Source: SMWD01 sp002729875 (GTDB lineage Bacteria > Pseudomonadota > Gammaproteobacteria > Steroidobacterales > GCA-2729495). From it: a stretch of DNA of 64,000 bases. The notes under the pieces were generated by a model, which worked only from the letters and a program-made list of their open reading frames with translations, ran no database searches and was not told where the DNA came from. The stretch is taken from positions 1 through 64,000 of the forward strand of contig DASCMH010000009.1 of the NCBI GenBank assembly GCA_036010905.1, read 5' to 3'. The position numbers and the translations under genes were made by a program. Shown here in pieces: positions 8,121 through 18,166 of this stretch (position 1 is its first letter; every line of letters begins with the position of its first letter).

Positions 8121-9737
8121 ATGCAGAATACTCTCGACCAGACCGCAATAATTATGAATAGAGACTCAATGAAATCAGACTATCTTCTAGCTCTTGAGGC
8201 AATAAAGAAGCTTGCAATATCATGTGATGACGATACACATGAGTTTCTGCGGTTGGCGCTAAGTGAGGCTGATGCTTCCTTACCTACCTGCGCTCTACTA
8301 TTCATCAGACTGGAGCAGTTTTCCCCGGTATATTTACCCTTGGGGGTTCTGCCAGATGAGTGGACTGAAAACCTAACCCTTGCTATCAAGCGGGCAATAA
8401 ATGACTCAGGTTACACATCCTCTGAAAGCCTGACAGATTTAGTGAATACCGAGGCTGCAGTTCAAAGCAGCATGATTATTCCCGTCGAAAACAAGGCAGA
8501 CCAGATTGGTGTCTTGGCTGTTTTTTCACATGAACCTGACGCCTTTGATGAAGCCGACAATCTTTTCATGATTTCACTTGCACAGATTATTCACAACAAT
8601 CTGGCACAACAGGATTCCGGATCACCAACCTCAAAATTCCCGGCTATTGTCATGGCCAAAAAAGAATGGGAGCAAGCGGTTGACTCCTTGGGTCATGCCG
8701 TGTGCCTGCTAGATAAGTCAGGCCATATCAAGAGATCCAACCGCCAAATTGAGAGGTGGCAACTTGGTTCCGTACAATCCATACAAGGAAAAACCATACA
8801 TCAGGTTTTTCACCCAAACTGTCACGATCATGACTGCAATTTTTTGCGCGACTTAAATAATGCGTGGGTGAAAATGTCATCCAGCGGCAAAGGCCAATGC
8901 GAAACTGAGATTCAGATAGCCGGAACCTTGCTGAACTTCTCATTACGAAAGACTGAACAGTCAGACCAACTTAAGTCATTGGAAAAGGATTCATATGCAG
9001 TGCTTACTGTCCGACAATCTCCCCTTGAGAAAGCCAGAATTGAGGCTGACAGAATAATTGCCGAGAATGGAACAGATAATCTTGCTGCAAAAGAGGAGGA
9101 ACGACGGCATATCGCTATGGAATTGCATGACGGAATCGGTCAGGACCTGGCTGTAGTCAAGATTGGCCTTGAGGGTTTACAGCAGGAAATGAGCAGATCG
9201 CTCGACAACGAAAAAATTGAGCAACTGGATAAAATCATCAAACACATACGTGGATCGATGGAAGATGTACACAGGCTATCATCAGATCTCCACCCCAGGT
9301 ATCTTGATTCCCGATCACTACCAGTTGCTCTGGAGCTTCTGTGCAATGATTTAAGCCAAACTTATAAAGACGTAACGATTAAGTGTAATATCTGCCGCAC
9401 TCCATCTTCTCTGGCAGGATCGCTTAAGCTGGCTATCTTCCGCATCGCTCAGGAAGCTCTCAGCAATGCGCTTAAGCACAGTCAGGCAAATACCATTACG
9501 TTGAAATTACAGCCGTGCAGCGATCAACTGGAACTCAAAATTACAGACAACGGTATCGGATTTGATTTTTCAGAACCACATGAAAGAACCAACGGGCTTG
9601 GTCTGGCCGGTATCCAGGAGCGGGTAAAACTATCTGAAGGCTCCGTCTCAATCTCTACAAATGCATCAAAAGGCACAACTATATTAGTGGCATGGCCGCG
9701 GCAGACTACAACTCAAAAAATTGCCCTGTCTGACTAA
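8121..9737 (+). CDS. sensor histidine kinase, NarL/DegS type (GAF-PAS-HisKA_3-HATPase)
   Basis: A 538-residue kinase without membrane helices, so probably a cytoplasmic sensor. A GAF-like region spans about residues 30-165 and a PAS-like region about 180-290 (LGHAVCLLDKSGHIKRSN). The HisKA_3 box EERRHIAMELHDGIGQDL carries the phosphorylated H336. The C-terminal HATPase has the N box (QEALSNALKHS), G1 box (DNGIGFDF) and G2 box (GLGLAGIQERV). Kinases of this class signal to LuxR/NarL-type response regulators, and one lies directly opposite at 9803-10468. The start is uncertain: in-frame ATGs at 8121, 8154 and 8169 are possible. The signal is unknown. Confidence 0.87.
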   Translation: MQNTLDQTAIIMNRDSMKSDYLLALEAIKKLAISCDDDTHEFLRLALSEADASLPTCALLFIRLEQFSPVYLPLGVLPDEWTENLTLAIKRAINDSGYTSSESLTDLVNTEAAVQSSMIIPVENKADQIGVLAVFSHEPDAFDEADNLFMISLAQIIHNNLAQQDSGSPTSKFPAIVMAKKEWEQAVDSLGHAVCLLDKSGHIKRSNRQIERWQLGSVQSIQGKTIHQVFHPNCHDHDCNFLRDLNNAWVKMSSSGKGQCETEIQIAGTLLNFSLRKTEQSDQLKSLEKDSYAVLTVRQSPLEKARIEADRIIAENGTDNLAAKEEERRHIAMELHDGIGQDLAVVKIGLEGLQQEMSRSLDNEKIEQLDKIIKHIRGSMEDVHRLSSDLHPRYLDSRSLPVALELLCNDLSQTYKDVTIKCNICRTPSSLAGSLKLAIFRIAQEALSNALKHSQANTITLKLQPCSDQLELKITDNGIGFDFSEPHERTNGLGLAGIQERVKLSEGSVSISTNASKGTTILVAWPRQTTTQKIALSD

Positions 9738-9802
9738 ACCATACAGACCGGATTAAAGATATCTCAACAGGGGTTTATACGCTTCGTTAACCGTATTTCC
9801 CG

Positions 9803-10468
9803 CTATCCGCTGACTACACCATTTTCAATGGCAAAAGCTGTAAGTGACGCCGAATTATGCAAATCAAGCTTACGCATAAGGTTGGAACGGTGTTTTTCTA
9901 CTGTCTTAACACTAACAGACATAAATTCTGCCATTTCGCGATTCTTCATTCCTTCGGCAATCAACTGCAATGTTTGCCGCTCTCGAGGTGTAAGTTTGCC
10001 TAAAATACCGATGACCGATGCCGAACCATCAAGAAATCCGCTGACTACTTTATTGCTGATGGATGGGCTAAGGTAGATATTTCCTTTCAGCACATGACGA
10101 ATGGCAGTTGCCAACTCTTCCCAGGCATCATCCTTCAGAATATAGCCGTCAGCTCCACCTTGCATCGCCATACGCACATATTCCGCACCCCTGTGCATAG
10201 TCATAATAAGCACTTTGGTTTTTCTACACCGCCGTTTGGCCTGTCGAATAGCTTCAGTGCCATTCATTAGCGGCATTGAAATATCCAGTATTAACAGATC
10301 CGGCTTAAACTTTACTACGGCTTCAATAGCTTCTTTGCCGTTACTGGCTTCGGCAACAACCTTAAAATCTTTGTTATCGGCCAGCATTGAACTCATCCCC
10401 GCCCTCAGGATGCTATGATCATCAGCAAGCACAACTCGAATTGCTTCTTTTCGGGATCGACTAATCAT
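9803..10468 (-). CDS. LuxR/NarL-family response regulator
   Basis: A 221-residue regulator. The receiver domain has the acidic pair D16-D17, the phospho-acceptor D62 (LLILDISMP) and the conserved lysine in ILKDDAWEEL. A LuxR-type helix-turn-helix follows (LTPRERQTLQLIAEGMKNREMAEFMSVSVKTVEKHRSNLMRKL). It probably receives phosphate from the convergent kinase at 8121-9737. Start 10468 is chosen because the 20 residues from the longer start at 10528 (MGQREPQFLQ...) are not typical of the family. Targets are unknown; the secretion operon and the VPLPA-type genes nearby are candidates by position only. Confidence 0.87.
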   Translation of the reverse strand: MISRSRKEAIRVVLADDHSILRAGMSSMLADNKDFKVVAEASNGKEAIEAVVKFKPDLLILDISMPLMNGTEAIRQAKRRCRKTKVLIMTMHRGAEYVRMAMQGGADGYILKDDAWEELATAIRHVLKGNIYLSPSISNKVVSGFLDGSASVIGILGKLTPRERQTLQLIAEGMKNREMAEFMSVSVKTVEKHRSNLMRKLDLHNSASLTAFAIENGVVSG

Positions 10469-11062
10469 TCCCCATTCCCGGGATCGCTGATCCTGAATCT
10501 GTAAAAACTGTGGCTCTCGTTGCCCCAAAATCGAGCTCCCTTAAGAATATGCAAAACGAAGGCACACCCGCCTTCCAGAAGATATCTTACTGGAAACCTG
10601 GCTGGGAACCGTTGATTTAACTTAAGGCGAATAGGACAGAAACATACCGGCCATTGGCTGGCAATCAGCATGTAACCAATTGTTTTAACAGCAGTATTAC
10701 ATAGATTCATCACAAACAGAGAGGGGGAGCCCAAAAAGCATACGGAATACATGAAACGAGCGCACTTCTCCATAATATTGTGTACATGCAGTTTGGGAAA
10801 GATCATGTCAGTTTTTTCTCAAATCTGGCAATACATAACGGACAACTACCAACCCAGTAATATATATATTCTCAGAATAATTATATTTCTTCGGGAAACA
10901 AAATACAGTAATGACCTACCAAAAGATACAGTGTTAACCCCGGTGCAGTTTTACGGGATCAGCGTAGTTTAAACGTGGGTCAGTATTGCCGTTTGGCTTT
11001 AGGGTTTTTTTTACTCGCAAACAAATGCATGGCCCAAGTATTTTGGAAACAAAGCCCAGAAC
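10469..11062. other. divergent promoter region, no supported gene
   Basis: About 590 AT-rich bases separate the leftward response regulator from the rightward gspE. A 73-codon frame at 10751-10972 has no recognisable features and is not called. The stretch must contain the promoters of both the regulator and the long gsp operon. Confidence 0.5.
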
Positions 11063-12811
11063 ATGCAAGAAACCAGCATAAAAACTCATGACACACAAAG
11101 CCATAATCTGAGCCACCTCGGGTCTTCAGACCAGCTGATGCAACTGCTGGTGACTCAAAACAGGCTCCGAGAATCAGATTTGGCACGTCTGACTCGTATT
11201 CAGGATGAGCAAGACGTATCGGATAGTCTGCCGAGCCTGGCGGTCAAGCTGGGCATGGTTTCAGAAGGATATATGGCAGAGGGTCTTGCGGAAATACTGG
11301 AAATTCCCCTGGCAAGCAGCGGTGACTACCCCGATATTGCACCCACTGAAAATCAGGTATCTCTAAACTTTATGAAAGACAACCTGGCTATCCCTCTATC
11401 TGAAAATGACGAAAAAATTGATCTTGCGATGGCCCACCCGCAAGACCATTTTGTTACCGAAGCGTTCTCAATGGCCTATCAGAAAACGGCCAAAATTTGG
11501 GTTGGCATACCTTCTGAAATTGAGGAAGCCATTGAGCGTCTTTATGGCGGTGGTAAGTCACAAATGAGTCAGATTGTGGATCTGGTTGCCGCTGGCCAGG
11601 AATCCACAGAAGAAGATATCGAACACCTCAAAGACCAGGCCAGCGAAGCCCCGGTCATTCGGCTTGTAAATCTTGTCATTCAACGCGCTGAGAATGCTGG
11701 GGCTTCAGACATCCACTTCGAGCCATTTGAAAATCGACTGAAGGTGCGCTATCGCATAGATGGAGTGCTGCAGGAGACAGAGGCACCGCCAACCCATCTT
11801 GCATCCGCAGTGATTTCGCGCATCAAAATTATGGCTAATCTGAATATTGCTGAAAGAAGGCTGTCCCAGGATGGACGGATGCGGATGCGAATTCAGGGCA
11901 ATGAACTGGACATCAGGGTCTCGACAATTCCCACGATGCATGGGGAAAGTGTTGTATTAAGACTATTAAATCAGGACAGCGTATCACTTGATTTTCCTGC
12001 GCTGGGATTTTCCATGGAAAGCCAACACAGATTCATGGAAGCCTTGAATCTTCCCAATGGAATGATTCTGGTAACTGGCCCCACAGGCAGCGGCAAGACA
12101 ACAACACTCTACGCAGCGCTGGATAAACTCAACACCGATGCAAGCAAAATGATTACCGTTGAAGATCCTGTTGAGTATCAGCTCGACGGAATCAACCAAA
12201 TACAAGTCAAGCCAAGCATAGGGTTGACCTTTGCCAGCGCTTTGCGCTCTATTGTGCGTCAGGATCCCGATATCATCATGGTGGGTGAGATGCGGGATCT
12301 TGAGACTGCCCGCATGTGTATTCAGTCATCACTTACAGGACACCTGGTGCTGTCAACTTTACACACGAATGATGCGGCAAGCAGCATTACCCGATTGATT
12401 GAAATGGGTGTTGAAGATTATCTCCTGACCTCTACTCTTAACGCAGTTATTGGTCAACGGCTGGTTCGTGTACTGTGCCCAAAATGTCGCGAAAGCTATG
12501 CACCATTGCCCGAAACCATTAAGAAGATGCAACTGGATCAACTCGCGGCATGCGAGCCAATCACTCTCTACAAGGCGGTCGGTTGTTCCAGCTGCAATGA
12601 AACCGGTTTTCAGGGACGCACGACCATTATTGAGTTGATGATCATGACCGAATCCATCAGGCAGCTGGTCCTGCAACGTGCTGATGCCGATACACTTCTG
12701 AAAGCCGCCCGAGAAAATGGCATGACCACCATGCGCGAAGACGGTCTGAAAAAAGCTCTTGATGGAGTGACCACCGTAGAGGAAATTTTCCGGGTCACAT
12801 TTGGGGATTGA
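11063..12811 (+). CDS. gspE: type II secretion ATPase GspE
   Basis: A 582-residue cytoplasmic ATPase that powers pseudopilus assembly. An N-terminal N1/MshEN-type domain (about residues 30-170) comes before the catalytic core. The Walker A motif GPTGSGKTTTLYA lies at about residue 338, the Asp box (RQDPDIIMVGEMRD) and His box follow, and the zinc-binding tetracysteine is CPKC (about 472) with CSSC (about 509). The C-terminus ends normally. First gene of an eleven-gene operon; its stop overlaps the gspF start by one base. The related PilB/MshE ATPases have the same plan, but the following gspF-D genes decide for type II secretion. Confidence 0.93.
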   Translation: MQETSIKTHDTQSHNLSHLGSSDQLMQLLVTQNRLRESDLARLTRIQDEQDVSDSLPSLAVKLGMVSEGYMAEGLAEILEIPLASSGDYPDIAPTENQVSLNFMKDNLAIPLSENDEKIDLAMAHPQDHFVTEAFSMAYQKTAKIWVGIPSEIEEAIERLYGGGKSQMSQIVDLVAAGQESTEEDIEHLKDQASEAPVIRLVNLVIQRAENAGASDIHFEPFENRLKVRYRIDGVLQETEAPPTHLASAVISRIKIMANLNIAERRLSQDGRMRMRIQGNELDIRVSTIPTMHGESVVLRLLNQDSVSLDFPALGFSMESQHRFMEALNLPNGMILVTGPTGSGKTTTLYAALDKLNTDASKMITVEDPVEYQLDGINQIQVKPSIGLTFASALRSIVRQDPDIIMVGEMRDLETARMCIQSSLTGHLVLSTLHTNDAASSITRLIEMGVEDYLLTSTLNAVIGQRLVRVLCPKCRESYAPLPETIKKMQLDQLAACEPITLYKAVGCSSCNETGFQGRTTIIELMIMTESIRQLVLQRADADTLLKAARENGMTTMREDGLKKALDGVTTVEEIFRVTFGD

Positions 12812-14037
12812 TGCTGATGCCGATATTTTTTTATAAAGCTGTCAGCGCAGATGGGAGTATTCTGCAAGGTGAACTGGAAGCTACCGATCAATCGGCGGTG
12901 ATAGCGCAACTCCACGCATCAGGCCATACTCCAATTATCGCGAAGCCGGTTTCCCTCCGGAGCGCTGACCCATTATCCTGGTTGAAACACCTTCGCAAGC
13001 CACGCATCCGTCAAGCAGAGATCCACATATTTACTCAGGAATTATCATGCCTGCTGCGAGCGGGGCTTCCGCTTGATACCGGCCTGCAGGTCATGATTAG
13101 CGTGACAGAAGATGATGTTGTACGGGAACTCACTTGCAGGCTACAGGACTCCGTACAAAGTGGCGCATCATTTTCGGCTGCACTCGAAGAACAGACAGGG
13201 GTTTTCTCCCGTTTCTACATCAATATGGTACGGGCGGCGGAAGAAGCGGGGACCCTGGAAGTCGGGCTTGACCGTGTAGTCGATTATCAAAAGCGCTCCC
13301 GGATGCTCAGAGATCGGGTACTGGCGGCACTGATTTACCCATCTATCCTGGTAGCTGTATCTGCGATATCCCTTCTTATTATACTCGCCTACGTTGTGCC
13401 ACAGTTTACCCAGTTATTTGCTGAGGCTGGCCGTGCACTACCAACATCTACTCAGATTGTCATTTCAGCCTCAGAAATGCTGCGCGATTATTGGTGGATT
13501 GCCGGAGGCGGTATTGCCGGTATTTGTTATGTTATTTTTCTTCAGCAAAAAACAAAAAGTGGTCGACTGAAACTGGATAGATTATTGCTGCATTTGCCCG
13601 TTGTTGGCCCACTGATAAAAAAAATGGATATGGCTCGTTTTAGCAGAAGCCTCGGAACACTGCTTAGTAGTGGCACTACATTACTGTCAGGTCTCTCCAT
13701 CAGCCGGGGAATTCTCTCCAACAGCGTTCTCAGTGAGTCACTGGAAGATGCCATTGAAGGACTGAAATCCGGACGCAGCCTGGCTGACCAGATGATTGCC
13801 GCCGGGTTGTTTCCGAACCTGGGTCTCAAGCTGCTCAAAGTTGGCGAAGAAACGGGGAAGCTGGATCAGATGCTGATGGAGGTAGCCGAAATCTATGACC
13901 AGGAAGTATCAACCGCAGTACAACGAATTCTTGCAATGCTCGAACCGTTGTTGATTGTCGGCCTGGGTTTACTGATTGGCGGCATCATCATGTCAATCCT
14001 GATTGCAATTATTAGTATCAATGATCTGCCTGTGTAA
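12811..14037 (+). CDS. gspF: type II secretion inner-membrane platform protein GspF
   Basis: A 408-residue polytopic platform protein with two repeated T2SSF domains (about residues 75-195 and 275-400) and three membrane helices (about 175-195, 225-245, 380-400). The N-terminus FFYKAVSADGSILQGELEA is typical of the family. It couples the GspE motor to the pseudopilus. ATG 12811 overlaps the gspE stop by one base; TTG 12808 and ATG 12817 are alternatives. Confidence 0.93.
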   Translation: MLMPIFFYKAVSADGSILQGELEATDQSAVIAQLHASGHTPIIAKPVSLRSADPLSWLKHLRKPRIRQAEIHIFTQELSCLLRAGLPLDTGLQVMISVTEDDVVRELTCRLQDSVQSGASFSAALEEQTGVFSRFYINMVRAAEEAGTLEVGLDRVVDYQKRSRMLRDRVLAALIYPSILVAVSAISLLIILAYVVPQFTQLFAEAGRALPTSTQIVISASEMLRDYWWIAGGGIAGICYVIFLQQKTKSGRLKLDRLLLHLPVVGPLIKKMDMARFSRSLGTLLSSGTTLLSGLSISRGILSNSVLSESLEDAIEGLKSGRSLADQMIAAGLFPNLGLKLLKVGEETGKLDQMLMEVAEIYDQEVSTAVQRILAMLEPLLIVGLGLLIGGIIMSILIAIISINDLPV

Positions 14038-14062
14038 ATAACAGACTACTGGAGAACAGACC

Positions 14063-14512
14063 ATGCTGCAAAATGAATATTCCGAACAAAACTGCAATGA
14101 ACCATCAATCAAGGGGTTCACGCTGATTGAATTACTTGTTGTGTTAGTTATTCTCGGACTATTAGCTGGCTTGGTCGGACCCCAGGTCATGAAACATGTG
14201 GGCGATTCAAAGACCAAAGCAGCAGCGCTTCAAATCGAAGAACTTAGCGCTGCACTTGATATTTATCGACTTGAAGTCGGAAATTACCCAGCCAGTTCCC
14301 AAGGACTGCAGGCACTGGTAACGCAACCTGAAAACCAAGGTGGATGGAATGGTCCATACCTCAGGAAACGTTTAGTCCCAAAAGATCCTTGGAGCCAGGA
14401 ATACCATTACAAATATCCCGGCGAAAATGGTGAATTCGACCTCTACTCTTTGGGCGCAGACAACGCGGCAGGTGGAAGCTCGGAAAATACAGACATACTG
14501 AGCTGGGAATAA
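14063..14512 (+). CDS. gspG: major pseudopilin GspG
   Basis: A 149-residue pseudopilin. The prepilin peptidase site and first helix read KG|FTLIELLVVLVILGLLAG, with Glu at mature position 5. The C-terminal part has the major pseudopilin features: NYPASSQGLQALV, PYLRK, KDPW and the acidic calcium loop near DLYSLGADN. It is the main subunit of the periplasmic pseudopilus. A leader of about 18 residues precedes the cleavage site. A good ribosome site (TGGAG) precedes the ATG. The peptidase GspO is not encoded in this window. Confidence 0.94.
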   Translation: MLQNEYSEQNCNEPSIKGFTLIELLVVLVILGLLAGLVGPQVMKHVGDSKTKAAALQIEELSAALDIYRLEVGNYPASSQGLQALVTQPENQGGWNGPYLRKRLVPKDPWSQEYHYKYPGENGEFDLYSLGADNAAGGSSENTDILSWE

Positions 14513-14516
14513 GCTC

Positions 14517-15023
14517 ATGAGACGGCAGCGCACTGTCACTCGCAGGTGCCAGACAAATAGAATCAGGGCAAAAACCCTGCTGAAACAACATTGCGAAGGC
14601 TTTACCCTGGTTGAATTACTGGTGGTCATGGTCATCGCAACGCTGGCAGTGGCGCTTGTATTACCGGGTTTTACCAATGCCAGAACCGGCATGGAGCTAA
14701 AGAGTGGCACGCGGCAGCTCTCATCTGCGCTGCGTTATGCGCGCGGTCTGGCCATTAGCGAACATCGTGAAGTCGCCGTAATTCTGGATGTAGAGGATAG
14801 GTCTTACCAATACAGCAACGAGCAGCGCAAGCACAATTTATCATCCTCATTGAATTTCAGATTGCTCACCAACGAAGGTGAAATACTGGATGATCAATCA
14901 GGTGCAATTCGATTTTTTCCAGATGGCAGTTCTACGGGTGGACAAATCACCTTACAGGCAAATAACAGTCACCATGAAATTAATGTGAATTGGCTTACGG
15001 GTCGGGTAAGCATAAGTGAATAG
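14517..15023 (+). CDS. gspH: minor pseudopilin GspH
   Basis: A 168-residue minor pseudopilin with cleavage site EG|FTLVELLVVMVIATLAVALVLPGF after a long basic leader of about 28 residues. The body carries the GspH-type pattern (SGTRQLSSALRYARGLAISEHREVAVILDVEDRSYQ). It is part of the pseudopilus tip or shaft. It overlaps gspI by 8 bases, which supports co-translation. Confidence 0.9.
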   Translation: MRRQRTVTRRCQTNRIRAKTLLKQHCEGFTLVELLVVMVIATLAVALVLPGFTNARTGMELKSGTRQLSSALRYARGLAISEHREVAVILDVEDRSYQYSNEQRKHNLSSSLNFRLLTNEGEILDDQSGAIRFFPDGSSTGGQITLQANNSHHEINVNWLTGRVSISE

Positions 15024-15423
15024 GCGCCAATACACACCAGCAAATGAGGCAGGTTTTTCACTGCTGGAACTAATTGTTTCCTTTTCTATTCTTTCTTTGT
15101 CACTGGCAGTTTTGTACCAGATATTTTCCTCCTCTGCCCAGAGAGCGGCGCTGGGTAATGAATATGGCGACGCAGTATTGCTGGCTGAATCAAAACTTGT
15201 CGAGATCGGTGCTAACCGACAAATACGAACCGGCAATCTCTCCGGTAATTTTGACAACAATATGCGATGGAAGGGTACCGTTACGCCCTATAAAGCTCCC
15301 GATGCAGCAGCAAATTACCGCCCCCCCATACCCCCCTACAGGATCACGGTAGAGGTCAACTGGGGAACAGAAGATCGGCCACGAAGTTTCAAATTAGACA
15401 GCATTCGCCTGGCACCAAGATGA
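15016..15423 (+). CDS. gspI: minor pseudopilin GspI
   Basis: A 135-residue minor pseudopilin starting at GTG 15016. Cleavage site AG|FSLLELIVSFSILSLSLAVLYQIF. The C-terminal strand pattern (PYRITVEVNWG...RSFKLDSIRLAPR) fits GspI, a tip-complex subunit that joins GspJ and GspK. It overlaps gspH upstream and gspJ downstream by a few bases. Confidence 0.9.
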   Translation: MNRRQYTPANEAGFSLLELIVSFSILSLSLAVLYQIFSSSAQRAALGNEYGDAVLLAESKLVEIGANRQIRTGNLSGNFDNNMRWKGTVTPYKAPDAAANYRPPIPPYRITVEVNWGTEDRPRSFKLDSIRLAPR

Positions 15424-16106
15424 CAAACCGACTGCCAGACACACGCCAAATGGGAAGAGAAACAGGATTCACGCTTCTTGAACTACTGGTTTCAATGACC
15501 ATTCTCAGCATCATGATGACCCTGCTGTTTAATGGTTTACAACTTGGCATTCGTACCTGGGATGCGGTATCTAATGCTTCACACCGAACGCAAGATATAT
15601 ATTTTGCACAGCAATTTATTCGCCGACACTTGGAAGAAGCACAACCTGTAATGCTTGACCAGGGAAACGGCGAGCAGCAACTGTTTTTTTCAGGGAACGT
15701 CAACTCACTCAAGTTTGCAGGCCTCATGCCAAATTATCTTGGTCACGGTGGTTTGCATTTGATAAATCTTGAAATTGTCGATCAGGCGAAAGGGAAACAA
15801 CTGATACTGAGATATGAATTATTTCAAGCTGACGGCTGGGAGGATTACAGCGATGAGGAGACTAATAGTATAGTTTTACTTGAAAATATTGAGGACGCTG
15901 AATTTGCTTTTACCTCTGTTAGCAACTCCAGACAGGCCGCTAACTGGAAAAAAAGATGGGATGGCAGCAAAGTGTTCCCCCACCTGATCCGACTTAGAAT
16001 GCGCCCCACAGGCTCTGTACCGGAGATTTGGAACGAGCTTCTTGTGACCCCAAAGCTGAACGCCACAAAGAAAATCCTTACTGCACAAAAAGGGTTACGG
16101 ACATGA
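15420..16106 (+). CDS. gspJ: minor pseudopilin GspJ
   Basis: A 228-residue minor pseudopilin. Cleavage site TG|FTLLELLVSMTILSIMMTLLF; body pattern RFFAGLM-like FAGLMPNYLGHGGLHLINLEI and DAEFAF...W are typical of GspJ. It starts in the ATGA overlap with gspI and ends in an ATGA overlap with gspK, so translation is probably coupled. Role: tip complex with GspI and GspK. Confidence 0.91.
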   Translation: MTNRLPDTRQMGRETGFTLLELLVSMTILSIMMTLLFNGLQLGIRTWDAVSNASHRTQDIYFAQQFIRRHLEEAQPVMLDQGNGEQQLFFSGNVNSLKFAGLMPNYLGHGGLHLINLEIVDQAKGKQLILRYELFQADGWEDYSDEETNSIVLLENIEDAEFAFTSVSNSRQAANWKKRWDGSKVFPHLIRLRMRPTGSVPEIWNELLVTPKLNATKKILTAQKGLRT

Positions 16107-17017
16107 GCCCCCAACAATCACAGGCCGGCATTGCACTTATCAGTGTACTATGGGTAATTGCCCTGCTCACCATCTTGGCGAGCGGGCTTTCCTCAAGCGT
16201 CAGAAGCGATACCCGGCTGTCGCAAAACTTCCTTTCTGAGGCCCAGGCCCGTCATGCGGCTGAGGGCGGCATCAATATTGCAATACTAGCCCTGCTCGGC
16301 GGTCCGATTAGTGGTAACTGGCAAGCAGATGGCTCAATCCGTGAAGTGGTAGTTGGTAATGCCGGGGTCCGAATTACTATGATTAGCGAGTCAGGAAAGA
16401 TTGACCTGAATGTTGCCCCATCAGAGTTACTGGATGGCTTGCTGGCTACGACGAATCTTGACAATCTCGATCGTCGGGCACTGGTTGATGCCATTCTTGA
16501 CTGGCGCGATGCCGATGACCTGCAACGATTGTTTGGGGCTGAGGATGATAACTACCGGGCAGCGGGCAAAGCATACGGAGCCAAAGATTTGCCGTTCGAT
16601 AGTGTTGATGAACTCCAGTTGGTACTTGGAATGAGTAATGAAATTTTTCAACAAGTCCGGTCGGCCCTGACCGTACATTCACGCCAGCCCGGCGTTAACT
16701 TGTCTACCGCCTCTCGCCGGGTACTGCTTGCGGTGCCCGGCACAACAGTTGAGCAGGTCGATCAATTTATTACTTTGCGTGAAGAACACCGCCTGAACAA
16801 CCTACCGCCACCACAGCCCCCGCATACCAACAAACGTTATCGGATAAGAAATAACAGAATTTTTAATATCCATGCCGAGGCCCGCATGCCGGACGGTATT
16901 CTTGCCCATATCACGGCAACAGTTGAACTACGTAGAACAAAGCAGGCTCCCTACACCGTTCTTCACTGGCAGCGAATCGGACCAGAACTTTTTAACCAGG
17001 AATACTCCGGTAGTTAA
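16103..17017 (+). CDS. gspK: minor pseudopilin GspK
   Basis: A 304-residue protein, long for a pseudopilin as usual for GspK. The N-terminus QAG|IALISVLWVIALLTILASG has the prepilin peptidase site but lacks Glu at position 5, as is normal for the tip subunit. Two SAM-like helical stretches follow (about residues 105-160 and 190-225, with DAILDWRDADD and VDELQLVLGM). ATG 16103 overlaps the gspJ stop (ATGA); the longer frame from 16028 would add an unrelated 25-residue extension inside gspJ. Confidence 0.92.
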   Translation: MSPQQSQAGIALISVLWVIALLTILASGLSSSVRSDTRLSQNFLSEAQARHAAEGGINIAILALLGGPISGNWQADGSIREVVVGNAGVRITMISESGKIDLNVAPSELLDGLLATTNLDNLDRRALVDAILDWRDADDLQRLFGAEDDNYRAAGKAYGAKDLPFDSVDELQLVLGMSNEIFQQVRSALTVHSRQPGVNLSTASRRVLLAVPGTTVEQVDQFITLREEHRLNNLPPPQPPHTNKRYRIRNNRIFNIHAEARMPDGILAHITATVELRRTKQAPYTVLHWQRIGPELFNQEYSGS

Positions 17018-17023
17018 TGCGCC

Positions 17024-18166
17024 ATGGCTGTCACGTTAACACATAAGAAAACACTGCTATCGTTAGCATTCATGGGCTCTCTATGGAAACAGGCACAAGT
17101 ATTCCTGCAATGGTGGCTTAAAGAGTTGAGCCTGATGCTGCCACAAAGATTACTACGCCTCACACAAACAAGTGCAGCAAACATTCTGATCAGAGTCCAA
17201 GATCAGGAAGCAGTCTTCATCTTAAGCGAAGCAGAACTTCAAAACGAACTTATCAAGGTGGATTTGCAATCGACATCGCCATGGGATCAACACATCCGGA
17301 AAATAGTTCGATCAGCCGGTGATAAAAATTTGCACGAAGTAGTTATTGAAGTACCGGATAACTGGGTACTCAACAAAAAACTGACTTTACCTTCTGCGGC
17401 AAAAGAAAACCTTCGCGAAGTGCTTGCCTTCGAAATGGACCGGCAAACCCCGTTTACTGCCGATCAGGTCTATTATGATTTTGATGTATTGGGTGAAGAC
17501 AGAGCAAACGATACGCTTACCATTGCCCTACATCTGGCGCCGCGCCGGGCCCTTGACCCATTGCTTGAAAATATTGGCGAATGTGGGCTCAAAGCAACAA
17601 AGATTAATGTTGCTGCCGAACATGACCACCCAGCCGGACACCACATTTGTATTGCACTACATGATCATGACAAACCAAATCCAAGCAAAGGAAACGGAGC
17701 GCGAGCAAACCAAATTTTAAAGCTGTTGACTGTCATACTTGGCGTGATCGCTATCGCACTGCCATTGGTCAAAGACGGCATCATCACAATGCAGCTCAAA
17801 TCGGAAGCCACAACTGCACGAGATAATGTATCCACGGTGGAAGAGACGCACAAGATGCTACAAACGCAGCTGATAGAAAACAGCCGGTTGGCGGTTATTA
17901 AGCGAGAGCAGCCTGGCGCAATGCAAGTACTTGATGAGCTAACACGCATATTACCTGATAACACGTGGGTGAGCAGACTCGAAATACATCAGCCACGGGT
18001 AAATATCCGTGGCGAATCTTCAAATGCAGCTAATCTGTCAACTTTGATTGAAAGCTCTCCTTTTTTTTCCAATACACAATTTGATTCATCGGTTACCCGC
18101 GATACCATCACAGGTCAGGAAAATTTCTCAATCTCCGCCAATATCCAGCATGGAAGCCAGCCATGA
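17024..18166 (+). CDS. gspL: type II secretion assembly protein GspL (PilM/PilN-like)
   Basis: A 380-residue inner-membrane protein. The cytoplasmic part (to about residue 225) contains an actin-like PulL/PilM-type fold (SAAKENLREVLAFEMDRQTPFTADQVYYDF). One membrane helix lies at about 230-250 (LLTVILGVIAIALPLV), and a periplasmic ferredoxin-like PilN domain follows (LDELTRILPDNTWVSRLEI...VNIRGES). It links GspE to GspM and the rest of the platform. It overlaps gspM by 4 bases. The ATG at 17024 follows gspK by 6 bases. Confidence 0.85.
   Translation: MAVTLTHKKTLLSLAFMGSLWKQAQVFLQWWLKELSLMLPQRLLRLTQTSAANILIRVQDQEAVFILSEAELQNELIKVDLQSTSPWDQHIRKIVRSAGDKNLHEVVIEVPDNWVLNKKLTLPSAAKENLREVLAFEMDRQTPFTADQVYYDFDVLGEDRANDTLTIALHLAPRRALDPLLENIGECGLKATKINVAAEHDHPAGHHICIALHDHDKPNPSKGNGARANQILKLLTVILGVIAIALPLVKDGIITMQLKSEATTARDNVSTVEETHKMLQTQLIENSRLAVIKREQPGAMQVLDELTRILPDNTWVSRLEIHQPRVNIRGESSNAANLSTLIESSPFFSNTQFDSSVTRDTITGQENFSISANIQHGSQP

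Noticed and set aside
10751..10972. 73-codon frame in the gap before gspE
   Set aside because: AT-rich, no family similarity, no ribosome site; probably promoter region.
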